Assembly (NCBI GenBank): GCA_017518705.1
Contig: JAFWUC010000056.1
Location: 1-64,000 of the forward strand
DNA: 64,000 nt
From: Clostridia bacterium
GTDB taxonomy: Bacteria > Bacillota_A > Clostridia > Christensenellales > Aristaeellaceae
Direction of reading: 5' to 3'
The notes under the pieces were generated by a model. That model saw only the letters and a list, made by a program, of their open reading frames with translations. It did not search any database and was not told the DNA's origin. Below, in pieces: positions 21,713 through 30,185 of this stretch. The position numbers and the translations under genes are program-made. How positions within the stretch are numbered: position 1 is the stretch's first letter; each line of letters opens with the position of its first letter.

Positions 21713-22726
21713 ATGGACGATATTCCCCGAAGTTTGATCCTTATCCTCTGTCTTATCCCCTTCGCGGGTTTCTTTGCCGGCAGCGAGACCGCGTTTTCCT
21801 TCTGCAACGAGGCGCGCATCCGCGCCCTTGCGGACAACGGCAAGGCAGGTGCGAAGCGTCTTACGAAACTGCTGGACGACTTTGACCGCACCATCGTCAC
21901 GCTGCTCATAGTCATCAACATCTGCTACATCTTAATATCCGCCGTGGCTACAGTGGCCGCGGTAAAGCTCATGTCCAGCGACGCGGGCGGCGCGGTGGCT
22001 ACCGTTGCGGCTACGCTCATAGTGTTCATGTTCTGCGAGACGATCCCCAAGAACATCGCGCGCGTGAACGCGGACGGCTGGGCGCTGTTCGCGGCGTACC
22101 CCGTGAGTCTGTTCAAGCTGATCCTCGCGCCGCTGAGCGCGCTGTTCACCTATGTGGGCGAGGCGTTCAAAAAGCTGCTGCCCGGGGGAGAGGCGCTGCC
22201 GGACGTGACCGAGGACGAGTTTGAGGAAATGGTCGAGTCCGTAGAGGGCGAAGGCCTGATAGAGCCTGTGGAAAAGGAGATAATCAAGTCCACCATCCAC
22301 TTCGGCGACATATTGGCGGGCCAGGTGATGACGCCCATAGACGGCGTGGTGACCGTGCCCCTGGACATAGACAAGGACGCGCTCAAGGCCGTGCTGCTGG
22401 AGGAAAAATACTCCCGCATACCCGTGACCGGAGACGACATAGACGACATCGTGGGCGTGCTGCCCGCCGCCAAGGCGCTCTCCCGCTTAAGCAGCGGCAC
22501 CTTCGGCGACATACGGGACATAATGACCCGACCCTACATAATCCGCCCGGACATCCCCGTGAGCAAGGTGTTCGAGGGCATGAGCGGCCGGCGCACCCAC
22601 TTAGCCGTGGTGCAGGACGACGGACATACCCTGGGCATAGTGACCATGGAGGACATACTGGAGGAGATCGCCGGGGAGATCTACGACGAGGACGACGAAA
22701 AGGGGGCAGCGGAAAATGCCCGTTAA
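21713..22726 (+). CDS. CNNM-domain protein with CBS pair, lacking the CorC/HlyC domain (first of two)
   Basis: 337 residues. The N-terminal CNNM membrane domain (about 5-185; GFFAGSETAFSFCNEARIRALADNG, FCETIPKNIA) is followed by a CBS pair (about 205-325; VMTPIDGVVTVPLD, YSRIPVTGDDIDDIVGVL, VQDDGHTLGIVTMEDILEEIAGEI). The protein ends there with DEDDEKGAAENAR, without the C-terminal CorC_HlyC domain of the longer neighbour. The family is implicated in Mg/Co efflux or homeostasis. AAGGAAG is about 15 nt before the ATG, a long spacing. It overlaps the next start by 11 bases. Confidence 0.9.
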   Translation: MDDIPRSLILILCLIPFAGFFAGSETAFSFCNEARIRALADNGKAGAKRLTKLLDDFDRTIVTLLIVINICYILISAVATVAAVKLMSSDAGGAVATVAATLIVFMFCETIPKNIARVNADGWALFAAYPVSLFKLILAPLSALFTYVGEAFKKLLPGGEALPDVTEDEFEEMVESVEGEGLIEPVEKEIIKSTIHFGDILAGQVMTPIDGVVTVPLDIDKDALKAVLLEEKYSRIPVTGDDIDDIVGVLPAAKALSRLSSGTFGDIRDIMTRPYIIRPDIPVSKVFEGMSGRRTHLAVVQDDGHTLGIVTMEDILEEIAGEIYDEDDEKGAAENAR

Positions 22727-23975
22727 ACTCATTTTCGTCGCGGTATACGCGCTGCTCATAATGCTCAGCGGCTTCTTTTCCGGCAGCGAGATCAGCTTCG
22801 CCCGCGCCAACAAGCGCCGTGTGGAAAAGGACGCCCAGAAGGGTGACCGCAGAGCCAAAAACGTCAAGTACATACAGGACAACTACACCCGCAGCCTGTC
22901 CACCATACTCGTGGGCAACGACCTGGTCAACATCGCCGCGTCATCCGTGGCCACGATCTTCTTCGTGAGCCTGCTGGGGCTCAAGAGCCGGGGCGAGTTT
23001 TACGCCACCGTCGTCACCACGCTGCTGCTCATCACCTTCGGCGAGACCATGCCCAAGATAATCGCCGCGGAGAGGGCGGACTCCATGGCGCGCCGCGCCG
23101 CCGCGCCGCTCAGGGCGCTGATGCTGGTGTTCAAGCCCCTGGTGGCGGGGGTGGAAAAGCTGGTCAAGTGGCTCAGCCCCATCTGGACGCCCCGGGAAAA
23201 GGCGCCCCAGACCACCACGGACGAGCTGCGCATAATCCTTGAGGACGCGGAGGAGCAGGGCGTGTTCACCGAGGAGGAAGGCGAACTCATAGACAACGCC
23301 ATCGAGTTCTCCGACACCATGGCGATGGAAGTCATGACCCCCCGAGTGGACGTTGTGTCCATAGACGTGGAGCATCCCCCGGAGGAGCTCACCGAGGACA
23401 TGATGCGCCACAGCCGCATCCCCGTGTACGAAGGCAGCATAGACAACATAATCGGCGTGCTGCCCACCAAGGCGTTCCTTAAGCACAGGCTGCTCAGCGA
23501 CGACACGCCCTTTAACGAGCTGCTGGTGGACGTGATCTACGTGCACAAGACCCGCATGGTGTCCTCCATCATCCGCGAGTTCCGCCGCAGGAGGCTGCAG
23601 ATGGCGGTGGTGCTGGACGAGTTCGGCGGCACCATGGGCATACTGACCATGGAAGACATAATGGAAGAGATCGTGGGCGAGATCTTTGACGAGAGGGACG
23701 ACGTGGAGGAGGAGATGGTGGAGATCAGCGATTCCACCTGGCAGTTCGACGGCGGCATGAACATATACGACATGTTCGGCGCCCTGGACTACACGCCCCC
23801 GCAGGACTTTTCCACCCACTTCACCACCGTGGGCGGCTGGGTCACGGAGCTGCTGGACCGCTTCCCCCACAGGGATGACAAGGCGTCCTACGACCGGCTG
23901 ACCATAACCGTGCTGGAAGCCGACCCCCACAGGGTGAACACGGTGCGGGTGGACTTAAAGCCCGAAGAGGAATGA
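22716..23975 (+). CDS. CNNM/CBS/CorC-type membrane protein (second of two)
   Basis: 419 residues with the complete layout: CNNM domain (about 1-195; GFFSGSEISFARANKRRVEKD, FGETMPKIIAAERAD), CBS pair (about 210-330; VMTPRVDVVSIDVE, SRIPVYEGSIDNIIGVLPT, VLDEFGGTMGILTMEDIMEEIVGEIFDE), and the C-terminal CorC_HlyC domain (about 345-419; YDMFGALDYTPP ... TTVGGWVTELLDRFPHRDD). Probably a metal-ion transporter or regulator that may heterodimerise with its overlapping shorter paralog. Confidence 0.93.
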   Translation: MPVKLIFVAVYALLIMLSGFFSGSEISFARANKRRVEKDAQKGDRRAKNVKYIQDNYTRSLSTILVGNDLVNIAASSVATIFFVSLLGLKSRGEFYATVVTTLLLITFGETMPKIIAAERADSMARRAAAPLRALMLVFKPLVAGVEKLVKWLSPIWTPREKAPQTTTDELRIILEDAEEQGVFTEEEGELIDNAIEFSDTMAMEVMTPRVDVVSIDVEHPPEELTEDMMRHSRIPVYEGSIDNIIGVLPTKAFLKHRLLSDDTPFNELLVDVIYVHKTRMVSSIIREFRRRRLQMAVVLDEFGGTMGILTMEDIMEEIVGEIFDERDDVEEEMVEISDSTWQFDGGMNIYDMFGALDYTPPQDFSTHFTTVGGWVTELLDRFPHRDDKASYDRLTITVLEADPHRVNTVRVDLKPEEE

Positions 23976-24021
23976 TCTCGCTCTTGAACGGCAAAACAAA
24001 AACGAAAGCAGGTAAAGGAAA

Positions 24022-24153
24022 ATGATCGATTTTATAGTGGATCTGTTTACGGACATAGGAGCGTTTTTCGTCGAGCTGTGGGTGAACAAGATCCTGGGAA
24101 AAAAGCGTAAGAAAAACGAACAGCAGGACGAAAAAGAGCCGCCCATGGAATGA
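24022..24153 (+). CDS. Small 43-residue protein with an amphipathic or membrane helix
   Basis: 43 codons starting MIDFIVDLFTDIGAFFVELW, followed by a Lys/Arg cluster (KKRKK) and an acidic tail. The start has GGTAAAGGA upstream and lies 46 bp after the second CNNM/CBS gene, before a terminator. The N-terminal half is hydrophobic with Asp/Glu every third or fourth position, like a surface-bound amphipathic helix. No family is recognised; a role as small partner of the metal transporters is conjecture. Confidence 0.6.
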   Translation: MIDFIVDLFTDIGAFFVELWVNKILGKKRKKNEQQDEKEPPME

Positions 24154-24194
24154 CGGGCGGCTGAAAAACCCGCCTCCCTTGGATCTGGCATGAC

Positions 24195-24223
24195 GGCACC
24201 CGGAACCCCCGGGTGTCTTTTTT
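24195..24223 (+). terminator. Terminator after the small-protein gene
   Basis: GGCACCCGG pairs with CCGGGTGTC (one G-U), loop aaccc, then TTTTTT. Confidence 0.85.
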
Positions 24224-24359
24224 GACGTTTCGTATTGGCAAAGCGCGCGGACACGCCGGAGGTCAACCGGACAGACCTTGTGAAGGGAGCCGCGCCCGGT
24301 CCGCAACGGCATGACTGACCCGTTTCCGCAGCGGCAGCTGATCCCGATCCGAATGACAA

Positions 24360-24389
24360 GACCGGCGCGGCATTACTGCCGCGCCGGTC
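24360..24389. repeat. Strong 13-bp hairpin in the CNNM/dfx spacer
   Basis: GACCGGCGCGGCA, loop ttac, TGCCGCGCCGGTC. It lacks a T run; possibly a processing or secondary stop structure. The 24154-24446 spacer otherwise shows only the two terminators. Confidence 0.6.
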
Positions 24390-24406
24390 TCCTATTCTTC
24401 TGAACG

Positions 24407-24429
24407 GCCCGCGCAAAGGCGGGCTTTTT
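24407..24429 (+). terminator. Terminator facing the dfx gene end
   Basis: GCCCGC, loop gcaaag, GCGGGC, TTTTT on the plus strand. Confidence 0.75.
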
Positions 24430-24446
24430 GTTTTGCGGCGGGTCCG

Positions 24447-24821
24447 TTACGCCATCCACAGGCCGTGGAGGTTGCAGTAGGCGTACACGTTTTCCACCTT
24501 CTCGCCGGGCAGCAGGGCGAACTCTGCCGCGGGGGCGCTTTCGGGGGAGAGGGTCTTTCTCTGGTTGCCCCTGTCGGTCCTAAGCAGGATCCACTCGATA
24601 TAGTGGGCTTCGGTCATGGGATGTTCGGCACTGCCCACCTTTACGGAGACGACGCCGTCCTTCACTTCGTACACGGGCACGTGCTTTTCGCCCGACGCGT
24701 CGGTGGTGTTTGGCACGAGCTGCTCCATGGGCTGGCCGCAGCACATTATGTCGCAGCCCTTTTTCTTTATCGCTGCGACCATCTGGCCGCACTTGGCGCA
24801 TCTGTAGATCTTTATTTCCAT
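24447..24821 (-). CDS. dfx: Desulfoferrodoxin (superoxide reductase)
   Basis: 124 residues, the two-domain form. The desulforedoxin-like N-terminus binds Fe(SCys)4 through C8, C11, C27 and C28. The SOR domain has H47 (EKHVPVYE), H67 and H73 (HPMTEAHYIEW), and the C-terminal CNLHG for the catalytic Fe(His)4Cys site. It reduces superoxide to peroxide without making oxygen. It lies 10 bp downstream of the flavodiiron gene, whose rubredoxin domain could supply electrons. Confidence 0.96.
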   Translation of the reverse strand: MEIKIYRCAKCGQMVAAIKKKGCDIMCCGQPMEQLVPNTTDASGEKHVPVYEVKDGVVSVKVGSAEHPMTEAHYIEWILLRTDRGNQRKTLSPESAPAAEFALLPGEKVENVYAYCNLHGLWMA

Positions 24822-24831
24822 ATCGTACCTC

Positions 24832-26613
24832 CTATTTGATGGGTTCGAAGTCGCTGGCGGGATGCTTGCACAGGGGGCAGATGAAGTCCTCGGGCAGGGT
24901 GTCGCCCTCGTACACGTAGCCGCACACGGTGCACACGTAGCCCTTCTTGCCCTCGGTGGCGGGCTTGGGCTTCACGTTCTCCTGATAGTAGGTGTAGGTC
25001 ATGGTGGGCTTGTCGGAGAGCACGCGTGCCTCGGTGACCTGGCAGATGAACATGCCGTGGGTGTCCAGGTCCACGTACTGCTCCACCTTCAGGCTCATGA
25101 ACGCGTTGATGTACTTGGGCAGGAACGTAAGCCCGTTGTCGCTTCTGAGTATCTCCCAGCCCTCGAATTTGTTCGCCGTCCTGCCGGAGCGGAAGCCGAA
25201 GTCCTCAAACACGGAGAAGGGCGCCTCGGTGGACAGGCAGTTCACGTTCATCACGCCCGTCTGCTGTATCACGTGGTGGGAGTAATTCTGCTTGTTTATG
25301 CACACGGCTACGCGGTTGGGGGTGTTGGTCACCTGGGTGACGGTGTTCACGATCAGGCCGTTGTCCTTCTTGCCGTCGTTGGACGTGACCACGTACAGGC
25401 CGTAGCCGATCCTGAACAGGGCGGTAAGGTCGTTTTTGTTGGCGGTCTTGTCGCTCTGGGCCAGGTAGTCCCGGCACAGCTCGTTCGACAGCGCTTCCAG
25501 CTGGGTCTTGCTTATGTCGTCCAGCGCGCCTGTCAGCCTCACTGCGGGCTCCAGCACGGTCAGGTTTTTGCACTCGGCGAGCATGCCCTTTATCACCTTT
25601 GCCGCCTGGGGCGCCCAGGAGCCGTTTTCGATTATGCCCACGGTGCGGTTCTGGAAGTTCCTTTCGCTCAGCGCCTCCACGAACCGGCGCATGTAGGGGA
25701 ATATGTCCGCGTTGTAGGTGGTGGTGGCCAGCACGATCCTGCCGTAGCTGAAGGCGAGGCTCACGGCTTCGCTCATGTCGCTCCTGGCCAGGTCCATAAC
25801 GCTCACGTCGGGGCAGCCCTTGTTCTTCAGGCTGTCCGCCAGCAGCTCCGCCGCCTTCTTCGTGTTGCCGTATACGGAGGTGTAGAACACCGCCACGCCC
25901 GCCTTCTCCACGCCGTAGGAGGACCAGGTGTTGTAAAGGTTAAGGTAATAGCCCAGGTTTTCCGTGAGCTCTTTGCCATGCAGGGGATATATCTTGCTGA
26001 TCTCCAGCCCCGCGGCCTTTTTGAGCACCGCCTGCACCTGCTGGCCGTACTTGCCCACGATGCCGATATAGTACCTGCGCGCCTCGTCCGGCCACATGTC
26101 CCTGGCCGCGTCCCGCGCGCCGAAGGAGCCGAACCCGTCCGCGGAGAACAGGATCTTTTCGGTGGATTCGTAGCTCATCATCACCTCGGGCCAGTGCACC
26201 ATGGGCGCCGCCACGAAGGAGAGGGTGTAGCCCTCCAGGTCCAGCGTGTCGCCCTCTTTTATGACCACGCGGCGGTTCTCGAAGTCGTCACCGTAGAACT
26301 GCTTCATCATGGTGAAAGCCTTCTGGGAGGACACGAACTTGCAGTCGGGATAGGTCTGGGTGAAGGCGAGGATGTTGGCGGAATGGTCGGGCTCCATGTG
26401 ATGGATCACCAGGTAGTCGGGTTTGCGCCCGGAAAGCGCCTTTTCGATGTTGTCAAGCCATTCGTGGGTGAAGCGGCGGTCCAACGTGTCCGTCACGGCG
26501 ACTTTGCCGCCGATTATCGCCCAGGAATTGTAGCTCATGCCGTCGGGGACTTTGTACTGTCCCTCGAACAGGTCGATCTTGTGGTCGTTTACGCCCACGT
26601 ATGTTATGGCCAT
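24832..26613 (-). CDS. Flavodiiron protein fused to a flavin-reductase domain and rubredoxin
   Basis: 593 residues. The metallo-beta-lactamase diiron domain (about 1-245) has the HHMEPDH ligand motif and MVHWPEVMM. A flavodoxin domain follows (about 250-395; VFYTSVYGNTKKAAELL, ATTTYNADIFPYMRRF), then a flavin-reductase-like FMN domain (about 405-545; FRIGYGLYVVTSNDG ... NGLIVNTVTQVTNTPNRVAV), and a C-terminal rubredoxin (CTVCGYVYEG ... CPLCKHPASDF). It reduces O2 or NO; the added domains should let one polypeptide take electrons from NAD(P)H through flavin and rubredoxin. Start 26613 follows GAGGGGAG; six upstream codons are in frame but poorer. Confidence 0.95.
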   Translation of the reverse strand: MAITYVGVNDHKIDLFEGQYKVPDGMSYNSWAIIGGKVAVTDTLDRRFTHEWLDNIEKALSGRKPDYLVIHHMEPDHSANILAFTQTYPDCKFVSSQKAFTMMKQFYGDDFENRRVVIKEGDTLDLEGYTLSFVAAPMVHWPEVMMSYESTEKILFSADGFGSFGARDAARDMWPDEARRYYIGIVGKYGQQVQAVLKKAAGLEISKIYPLHGKELTENLGYYLNLYNTWSSYGVEKAGVAVFYTSVYGNTKKAAELLADSLKNKGCPDVSVMDLARSDMSEAVSLAFSYGRIVLATTTYNADIFPYMRRFVEALSERNFQNRTVGIIENGSWAPQAAKVIKGMLAECKNLTVLEPAVRLTGALDDISKTQLEALSNELCRDYLAQSDKTANKNDLTALFRIGYGLYVVTSNDGKKDNGLIVNTVTQVTNTPNRVAVCINKQNYSHHVIQQTGVMNVNCLSTEAPFSVFEDFGFRSGRTANKFEGWEILRSDNGLTFLPKYINAFMSLKVEQYVDLDTHGMFICQVTEARVLSDKPTMTYTYYQENVKPKPATEGKKGYVCTVCGYVYEGDTLPEDFICPLCKHPASDFEPIK

Positions 26614-26648
26614 GGTTATCGCTCCCCTCAAGTAATTGTCGCCGCATC

Positions 26649-26678
26649 ATTATACCCAATCGGGCGGGGGATAGTCAA
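26649..26678 (-). promoter_or_regulatory. Promoter of the flavodiiron-dfx operon
   Basis: Minus strand TTGACT (26673-26678), 18 bp, TATAAT (26649-26654). Confidence 0.8.
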
Positions 26679-26744
26679 GGGAGAAAACGCGGCTGCCGGC
26701 GCTTGCGTCAGGGCGGCGCGGCCCGAAACAAAACGGCCGGAAGC

Positions 26745-26773
26745 TTTACTTTTTGCCGCGGATGTGGTATAAT
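26745..26773 (+). promoter_or_regulatory. Promoter of the EamA-type transporter gene
   Basis: TTTACT (26745-26750), 17 bp, TATAAT (26768-26773). Confidence 0.6.
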
Positions 26774-26804
26774 ACGTCTTACTTTTGTTTTGGAGGAAAC
26801 GCCG

Positions 26805-28055
26805 ATGTCTTGGTTTGCCTTCGCGCTGCTCTGCCTGCTGGGCTGGGGCTTCGCGGATCTGTTCTATAAGCTCGGGTCGGACGAAAACGACCGCTATTCC
26901 CACCTGAAGATCGCCGTGTGGGTGGGCCTGGTGATGGGCGTGTGCGCGCTGGTCATGCTGCCCTTCTCCGAGAGCTTCGCGCCCGGAAGGCAGGCGGTCA
27001 ATGAAAAAGGGACCTATGTGTACGAAAACGGCGCGCTGACCCTCACTTCCGAAAGCGGCAGCGTGTTTGCCGCCGAAGAGGAGGACGGGGAATACCTGAT
27101 CTCCTACGTTTTCGAGGACGACGAGGACGCGGGCGGCGAGTTCTGCATAGACCCGGAGGAGCTGCTGGACGCGCGGGAAGCGGGAGAAGCTTATAAGATC
27201 CGCGGCGAAGGGCTGTTTAAGACGCTTACGCTCAATTCCGACGGCACTTACGAGTTCAGCCGTCCCGGAGCGAGCTTTGGTGACTTTATCACCGCGGCGC
27301 TCAAGTACACCCCCGCGTCTTTGTGCTACATCATCTCCATGGTGATAGGCTACGCGGGCTTAAGGTATCTGGAGCTGTCCATCGTGTCCCCCGTGCAGAA
27401 CGCGTCCGGCGCGTTTTCAGCCGTGGCGATGCTGGTGTTCTTCTCCCTTAAGGGCACGCTTTCCGACCACACGGAAGACTTTAGCGCCATTAACGTGATA
27501 GGCGTACTCTTCGTCGCGGTGGGCATGGTGGCCCTGGCGGTGGTCGAGAACCGCGTGAACGGACGGGAGCTCGGCAAAGAGGAGCGGCGGCTGCGCTACG
27601 GCGCGCTGGCGCTGATCTTCCCCATACTCTACTGCATATTCGACACCATCGGCACCGCCGCGGACGGCATCATACTGGACGAGAGCACGGGCCTGGGAGT
27701 GGGCGAGATAGACGTGCTGATACTCTACGGCCTCACCTTCCTGCTGGCGGGCATAGTCGCCTGGGTATACATGTTAATAAAGACGAAAAAGGCCTACAAT
27801 CCCTTCGCTAAGAGCGAGAAATACAAGGGCATCGCGGCAGTGTGCGAGGAGTGCGGCCAGATATTCTACGTGTACGCCATGGCGGCAAAGCCCGTGCTGG
27901 CTGCGCCCGTGGTGGCAAGCTACTGCATTGTGAGCGTGATACTGAGCCGCGTGTTCGTGAAGGAAAAGCTGAAGACGAGCCAGTATCTGTGCGTCATCGC
28001 GGTTATCATCGGCATCGTGCTGATGGGTATCGCGGAGGGTATCGGAGAGGCTTAA
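26805..28055 (+). CDS. EamA/DMT-superfamily transporter with a large soluble insert
   Basis: 416 residues, longer than the usual 290-310. The first EamA half starts MSWFAFALLCLLGWGFADLFYK. After helix 2 (about residue 55) an acidic, strand-rich segment of about 110 residues (VNEKGTYVYENGALTLTSES ... TYEFSRPGASF) is inserted before the next helix. The remaining helices (TPASLCYIISMVIGYAGLRYLELSIVSPVQNASGAF ... VVASYCIVSVILSRVFVKEKLKTSQYLCVIAVIIGI) match the family. Substrate unknown. TGGAGGAAAC precedes ATG 26805. A heptamer array begins at its stop codon. Confidence 0.85.
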   Translation: MSWFAFALLCLLGWGFADLFYKLGSDENDRYSHLKIAVWVGLVMGVCALVMLPFSESFAPGRQAVNEKGTYVYENGALTLTSESGSVFAAEEEDGEYLISYVFEDDEDAGGEFCIDPEELLDAREAGEAYKIRGEGLFKTLTLNSDGTYEFSRPGASFGDFITAALKYTPASLCYIISMVIGYAGLRYLELSIVSPVQNASGAFSAVAMLVFFSLKGTLSDHTEDFSAINVIGVLFVAVGMVALAVVENRVNGRELGKEERRLRYGALALIFPILYCIFDTIGTAADGIILDESTGLGVGEIDVLILYGLTFLLAGIVAWVYMLIKTKKAYNPFAKSEKYKGIAAVCEECGQIFYVYAMAAKPVLAAPVVASYCIVSVILSRVFVKEKLKTSQYLCVIAVIIGIVLMGIAEGIGEA

Positions 28056-28110
28056 GCTGTCAGCTTTTAGCTGTTAGCTTTCAGAGGGCGGCGCGGAGGC
28101 GCCGCCTTTG
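28055..28110 (+). repeat. AGCT heptamer array plus hairpin after the EamA-type gene
   Basis: AGCTGTC, AGCTTTT, AGCTGTT, AGCTTTC (28055-28082) starts on the last base of the stop codon. GGCGGCGC-ggag-GCGCCGCC follows. Confidence 0.85.
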
Positions 28111-28184
28111 TTTATGCAGCTTATGGTTATTGGCATCGCCGCGGAAGGTGCATTTTCCCGCGTACGGGCGCACGCAGGCGCTCC

Positions 28185-28212
28185 GAAAGCTAAAAGCTCA
28201 CGGCTGACAGCT
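28185..28212 (-). repeat. AGCT heptamer array in inverse orientation
   Basis: On the plus strand GAAAGCT, AAAAGCT, CACGGCT, GACAGCT: four units, facing the array at 28055-28082. Confidence 0.8.
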
Positions 28213-28216
28213 AAAA

Positions 28217-28247
28217 AACAAGCAGGACAGCTTATGTCCTGCTTGTT
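28217..28247. terminator. Bidirectional terminator between the EamA-type gene and clpX
   Basis: AACAAGCAGGACA, loop gctta, TGTCCTGCTTGTT; flanked by A runs and T runs on both sides. The genes converge. Confidence 0.92.
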
Positions 28248-28251
28248 TTAA

Positions 28252-29505
28252 TTAAGCTTCCTGCTTTGCCTCTATCGCCTCGGGCGGCTTCTTGGCGTAT
28301 TCCAGCGCGGGAGGGGCGGTGCGGTCCACCGCGTCCTTCGTGATGGTGCACTTGGTCACGCCCTTCTTTTCCGGCAGCTCGAACATGGTGTCGGTCATGA
28401 TCTCTTCGATTATGGCCCTCAGACCCCTGGCGCCGCTTTTGCGGGCCATGGCCTTGCGGGCGATCTCCCTGAGCGCGTCGTCGGTGAACTCCAGCTGCAC
28501 GCCGTCCATGGACAGCAGCTTGGCGTACTGACGGCACAGGGCGTTGCGGGGCTTGGTGAGTATGTTCACCAGCGCCTCCTCGTCCAGGGGGCTCAGGGTC
28601 ACGATCAGGGGCAGACGGCCGATGAATTCCGGGATCAGGCCGAAGGCCAGCAGATCCTGGGGCTCGATCATCTTGAGCACGTCGTCACGGGAGCGCTCCT
28701 CGCGGGTCTTCACGTCCGCGCCGAAGCCCATGGTCTTTTCGCCCACGCGGTTCATGACTATCTTTTCCATGCCCTCGAAGGCGCCGCCGCAGATGAACAG
28801 GATGTTGGTGGTGTCGATCTTGATGAACTCCTGCTGGGGATGCTTGCGCCCGCCCTGGGGAGGCACGTTCACCACGGCGCCTTCCAGCATTTTGAGCAGC
28901 GCCTGCTGCACGCCCTCGCCGGACACGTCGCGGGTGATGGAGCGGTTCTCACTTTTGCGGGCGATCTTGTCGATCTCGTCGATGTAGATGATGCCCTTCT
29001 CCGCCCGGGACACGTCGAAGTCCGCGTTCTGGATCAGGCGCAGCAGCACGTTTTCCACGTCCTCGCCCACGTAGCCCGCCTCGGTGATGCTGGTGGCGTC
29101 GCCGATGGCGAAGGGCACGTTAAGGATCTTTGCCAGGGTCTGCGCAAGGTAAGTCTTGCCGCAGCCGGTGGGGCCCAGCATGACTATGTTGCTCTTCTGC
29201 AGCTCCACGTCGTTCTTGGCGCCCCGGTAGCTGATGCGCTTGTAGTGGTTGTACACCGCCACGCTCAGCGCCTTCTTGGCCGCGTCCTGACCCACAACGT
29301 ACTGGTCCAGCACGCTCTTGATCTGGTACGGGGTCATTATGCCCTCGAACTCCTTGGGAGTCACGAAATCGTTGGCCATAAGGTCCTGGCACAGGAACAC
29401 GCACTCGTCGCAGATGCACGCGTCGCCGTTGCCGCGGATGAGCCGGCGCACTTTATAGCCGGGCTTGCCGCAGAAGGAGCATACGGTCTCTTTATTTACG
29501 TCCAT
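28252..29505 (-). CDS. clpX: ClpX, ATPase subunit of the ClpXP protease
   Basis: 417 residues, normal length. N-terminal zinc-binding domain with C9, C12, C32 and C35; AAA+ module with Walker A GPTGCGKT, pore loop [15 protein letters not shown], Walker [12 protein letters not shown], an IGF-like loop ([14 protein letters not shown] region), and the sensor 2 motif [13 protein letters not shown]. It unfolds substrates for ClpP. ATG 29505 follows GAAAGG; eleven upstream in-frame codons lie in a terminator hairpin and are rejected. Gene order tig-clpP-clpX is standard. Confidence 0.96.
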   Translation of the reverse strand: MDVNKETVCSFCGKPGYKVRRLIRGNGDACICDECVFLCQDLMANDFVTPKEFEGIMTPYQIKSVLDQYVVGQDAAKKALSVAVYNHYKRISYRGAKNDVELQKSNIVMLGPTGCGKTYLAQTLAKILNVPFAIGDATSITEAGYVGEDVENVLLRLIQNADFDVSRAEKGIIYIDEIDKIARKSENRSITRDVSGEGVQQALLKMLEGAVVNVPPQGGRKHPQQEFIKIDTTNILFICGGAFEGMEKIVMNRVGEKTMGFGADVKTREERSRDDVLKMIEPQDLLAFGLIPEFIGRLPLIVTLSPLDEEALVNILTKPRNALCRQYAKLLSMDGVQLEFTDDALREIARKAMARKSGARGLRAIIEEIMTDTMFELPEKKGVTKCTITKDAVDRTAPPALEYAKKPPEAIEAKQEA

Positions 29506-29520
29506 AATTATACCTTTCGG

Positions 29521-29552
29521 AAAAAACCGGACGGGCATTCGACCCGCCCGGT
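29521..29552 (-). terminator. Terminator-like hairpin between clpP and clpX
   Basis: On the minus strand ACCGGGCGGG pairs with CCCGTCCGGT and is followed by TTTTTT, only 16 bp before the clpX start. It may set clpX levels below clpP or signal a separate clpX promoter. Confidence 0.7.
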
Positions 29553-29569
29553 CTGCTTTGTGCGGGGGA

Positions 29570-30160
29570 TCACCTTCTGGGTGCTATTATCTCGTCGATA
29601 ATGCCGTACTTGAGCGCCTGTTCGGCGGTCATGAAGTTGTCCCTCTCCGTGTCTTTTTCCACGGTCCTGACGGGTTTGCCGGTGTTCTTAGCCAGCTCCT
29701 CGTTCATGCGCTGCTTGATGAAGCGCATGTGCTCCGCGTGGATCAGCACGTCGGTGGCCTGGCCTTCGGCGCCGCCCAGAGGCTGGTGGATCATTATCTC
29801 GCTGTTGGGCAGGGCCTTCCTTTTGCCCCTGGCGCCCGCGGCCAGCAGGAAAGCGCCCATGGACGCCGCCATGCCGATGCACAGGGTGCTGACCTCGCAC
29901 TTTAAGTACTTTATGGTGTCGTAGATCGCCATGCCCGCGGAAATGGAGCCGCCGGGGGAGTTGATGTAGAGCATTATGTCCCTGTCCGGGTCTTCCATCT
30001 CAAGGAAGAGCATCTGCGCCACCACGGTGTTGGCGACTCCGTCGTCGATGGGGCCGGAAAGGAATATGATCCGGTCCTTCAGAAGGCGGGAGTAGATGTC
30101 ATAGGCGCGCTCGCCCATGTCGTTTTTTTCGATTACTGTGGGTATAAGGTAGTTTTTCAT
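29570..30160 (-). CDS. clpP: ClpP, proteolytic subunit
   Basis: 196 residues. Catalytic triad S100 (GMAASMGAF), H125 (MIHQPLGG) and D174 (KDTERDNFM); hydrophobic clamp and N-terminal [22 protein letters not shown]. Forms the tetradecameric barrel for ClpX and other ATPases. GGAGGAACA precedes the start; the trigger factor stop is 25 bp upstream. Confidence 0.97.
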   Translation of the reverse strand: MKNYLIPTVIEKNDMGERAYDIYSRLLKDRIIFLSGPIDDGVANTVVAQMLFLEMEDPDRDIMLYINSPGGSISAGMAIYDTIKYLKCEVSTLCIGMAASMGAFLLAAGARGKRKALPNSEIMIHQPLGGAEGQATDVLIHAEHMRFIKQRMNEELAKNTGKPVRTVEKDTERDNFMTAEQALKYGIIDEIIAPRR

Positions 30161-30185
30161 TGTTCCTCCGCAGGGGAAGGCGGGC

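Noticed and set aside
24310..24402. Short open frame in the CNNM/dfx spacer
   Set aside because: It lies across a terminator-like hairpin and has no ribosome site.
24862..26772. 636-codon open frame antisense to the flavodiiron gene
   Set aside because: Low-complexity His/Val/Gly composition expected from the complement of GC-rich coding sequence; no ribosome site or domain.
209..28212. Heptamer arrays as CRISPR arrays
   Set aside because: Units are 7 bp without unique spacers, and there are no cas genes in the window.
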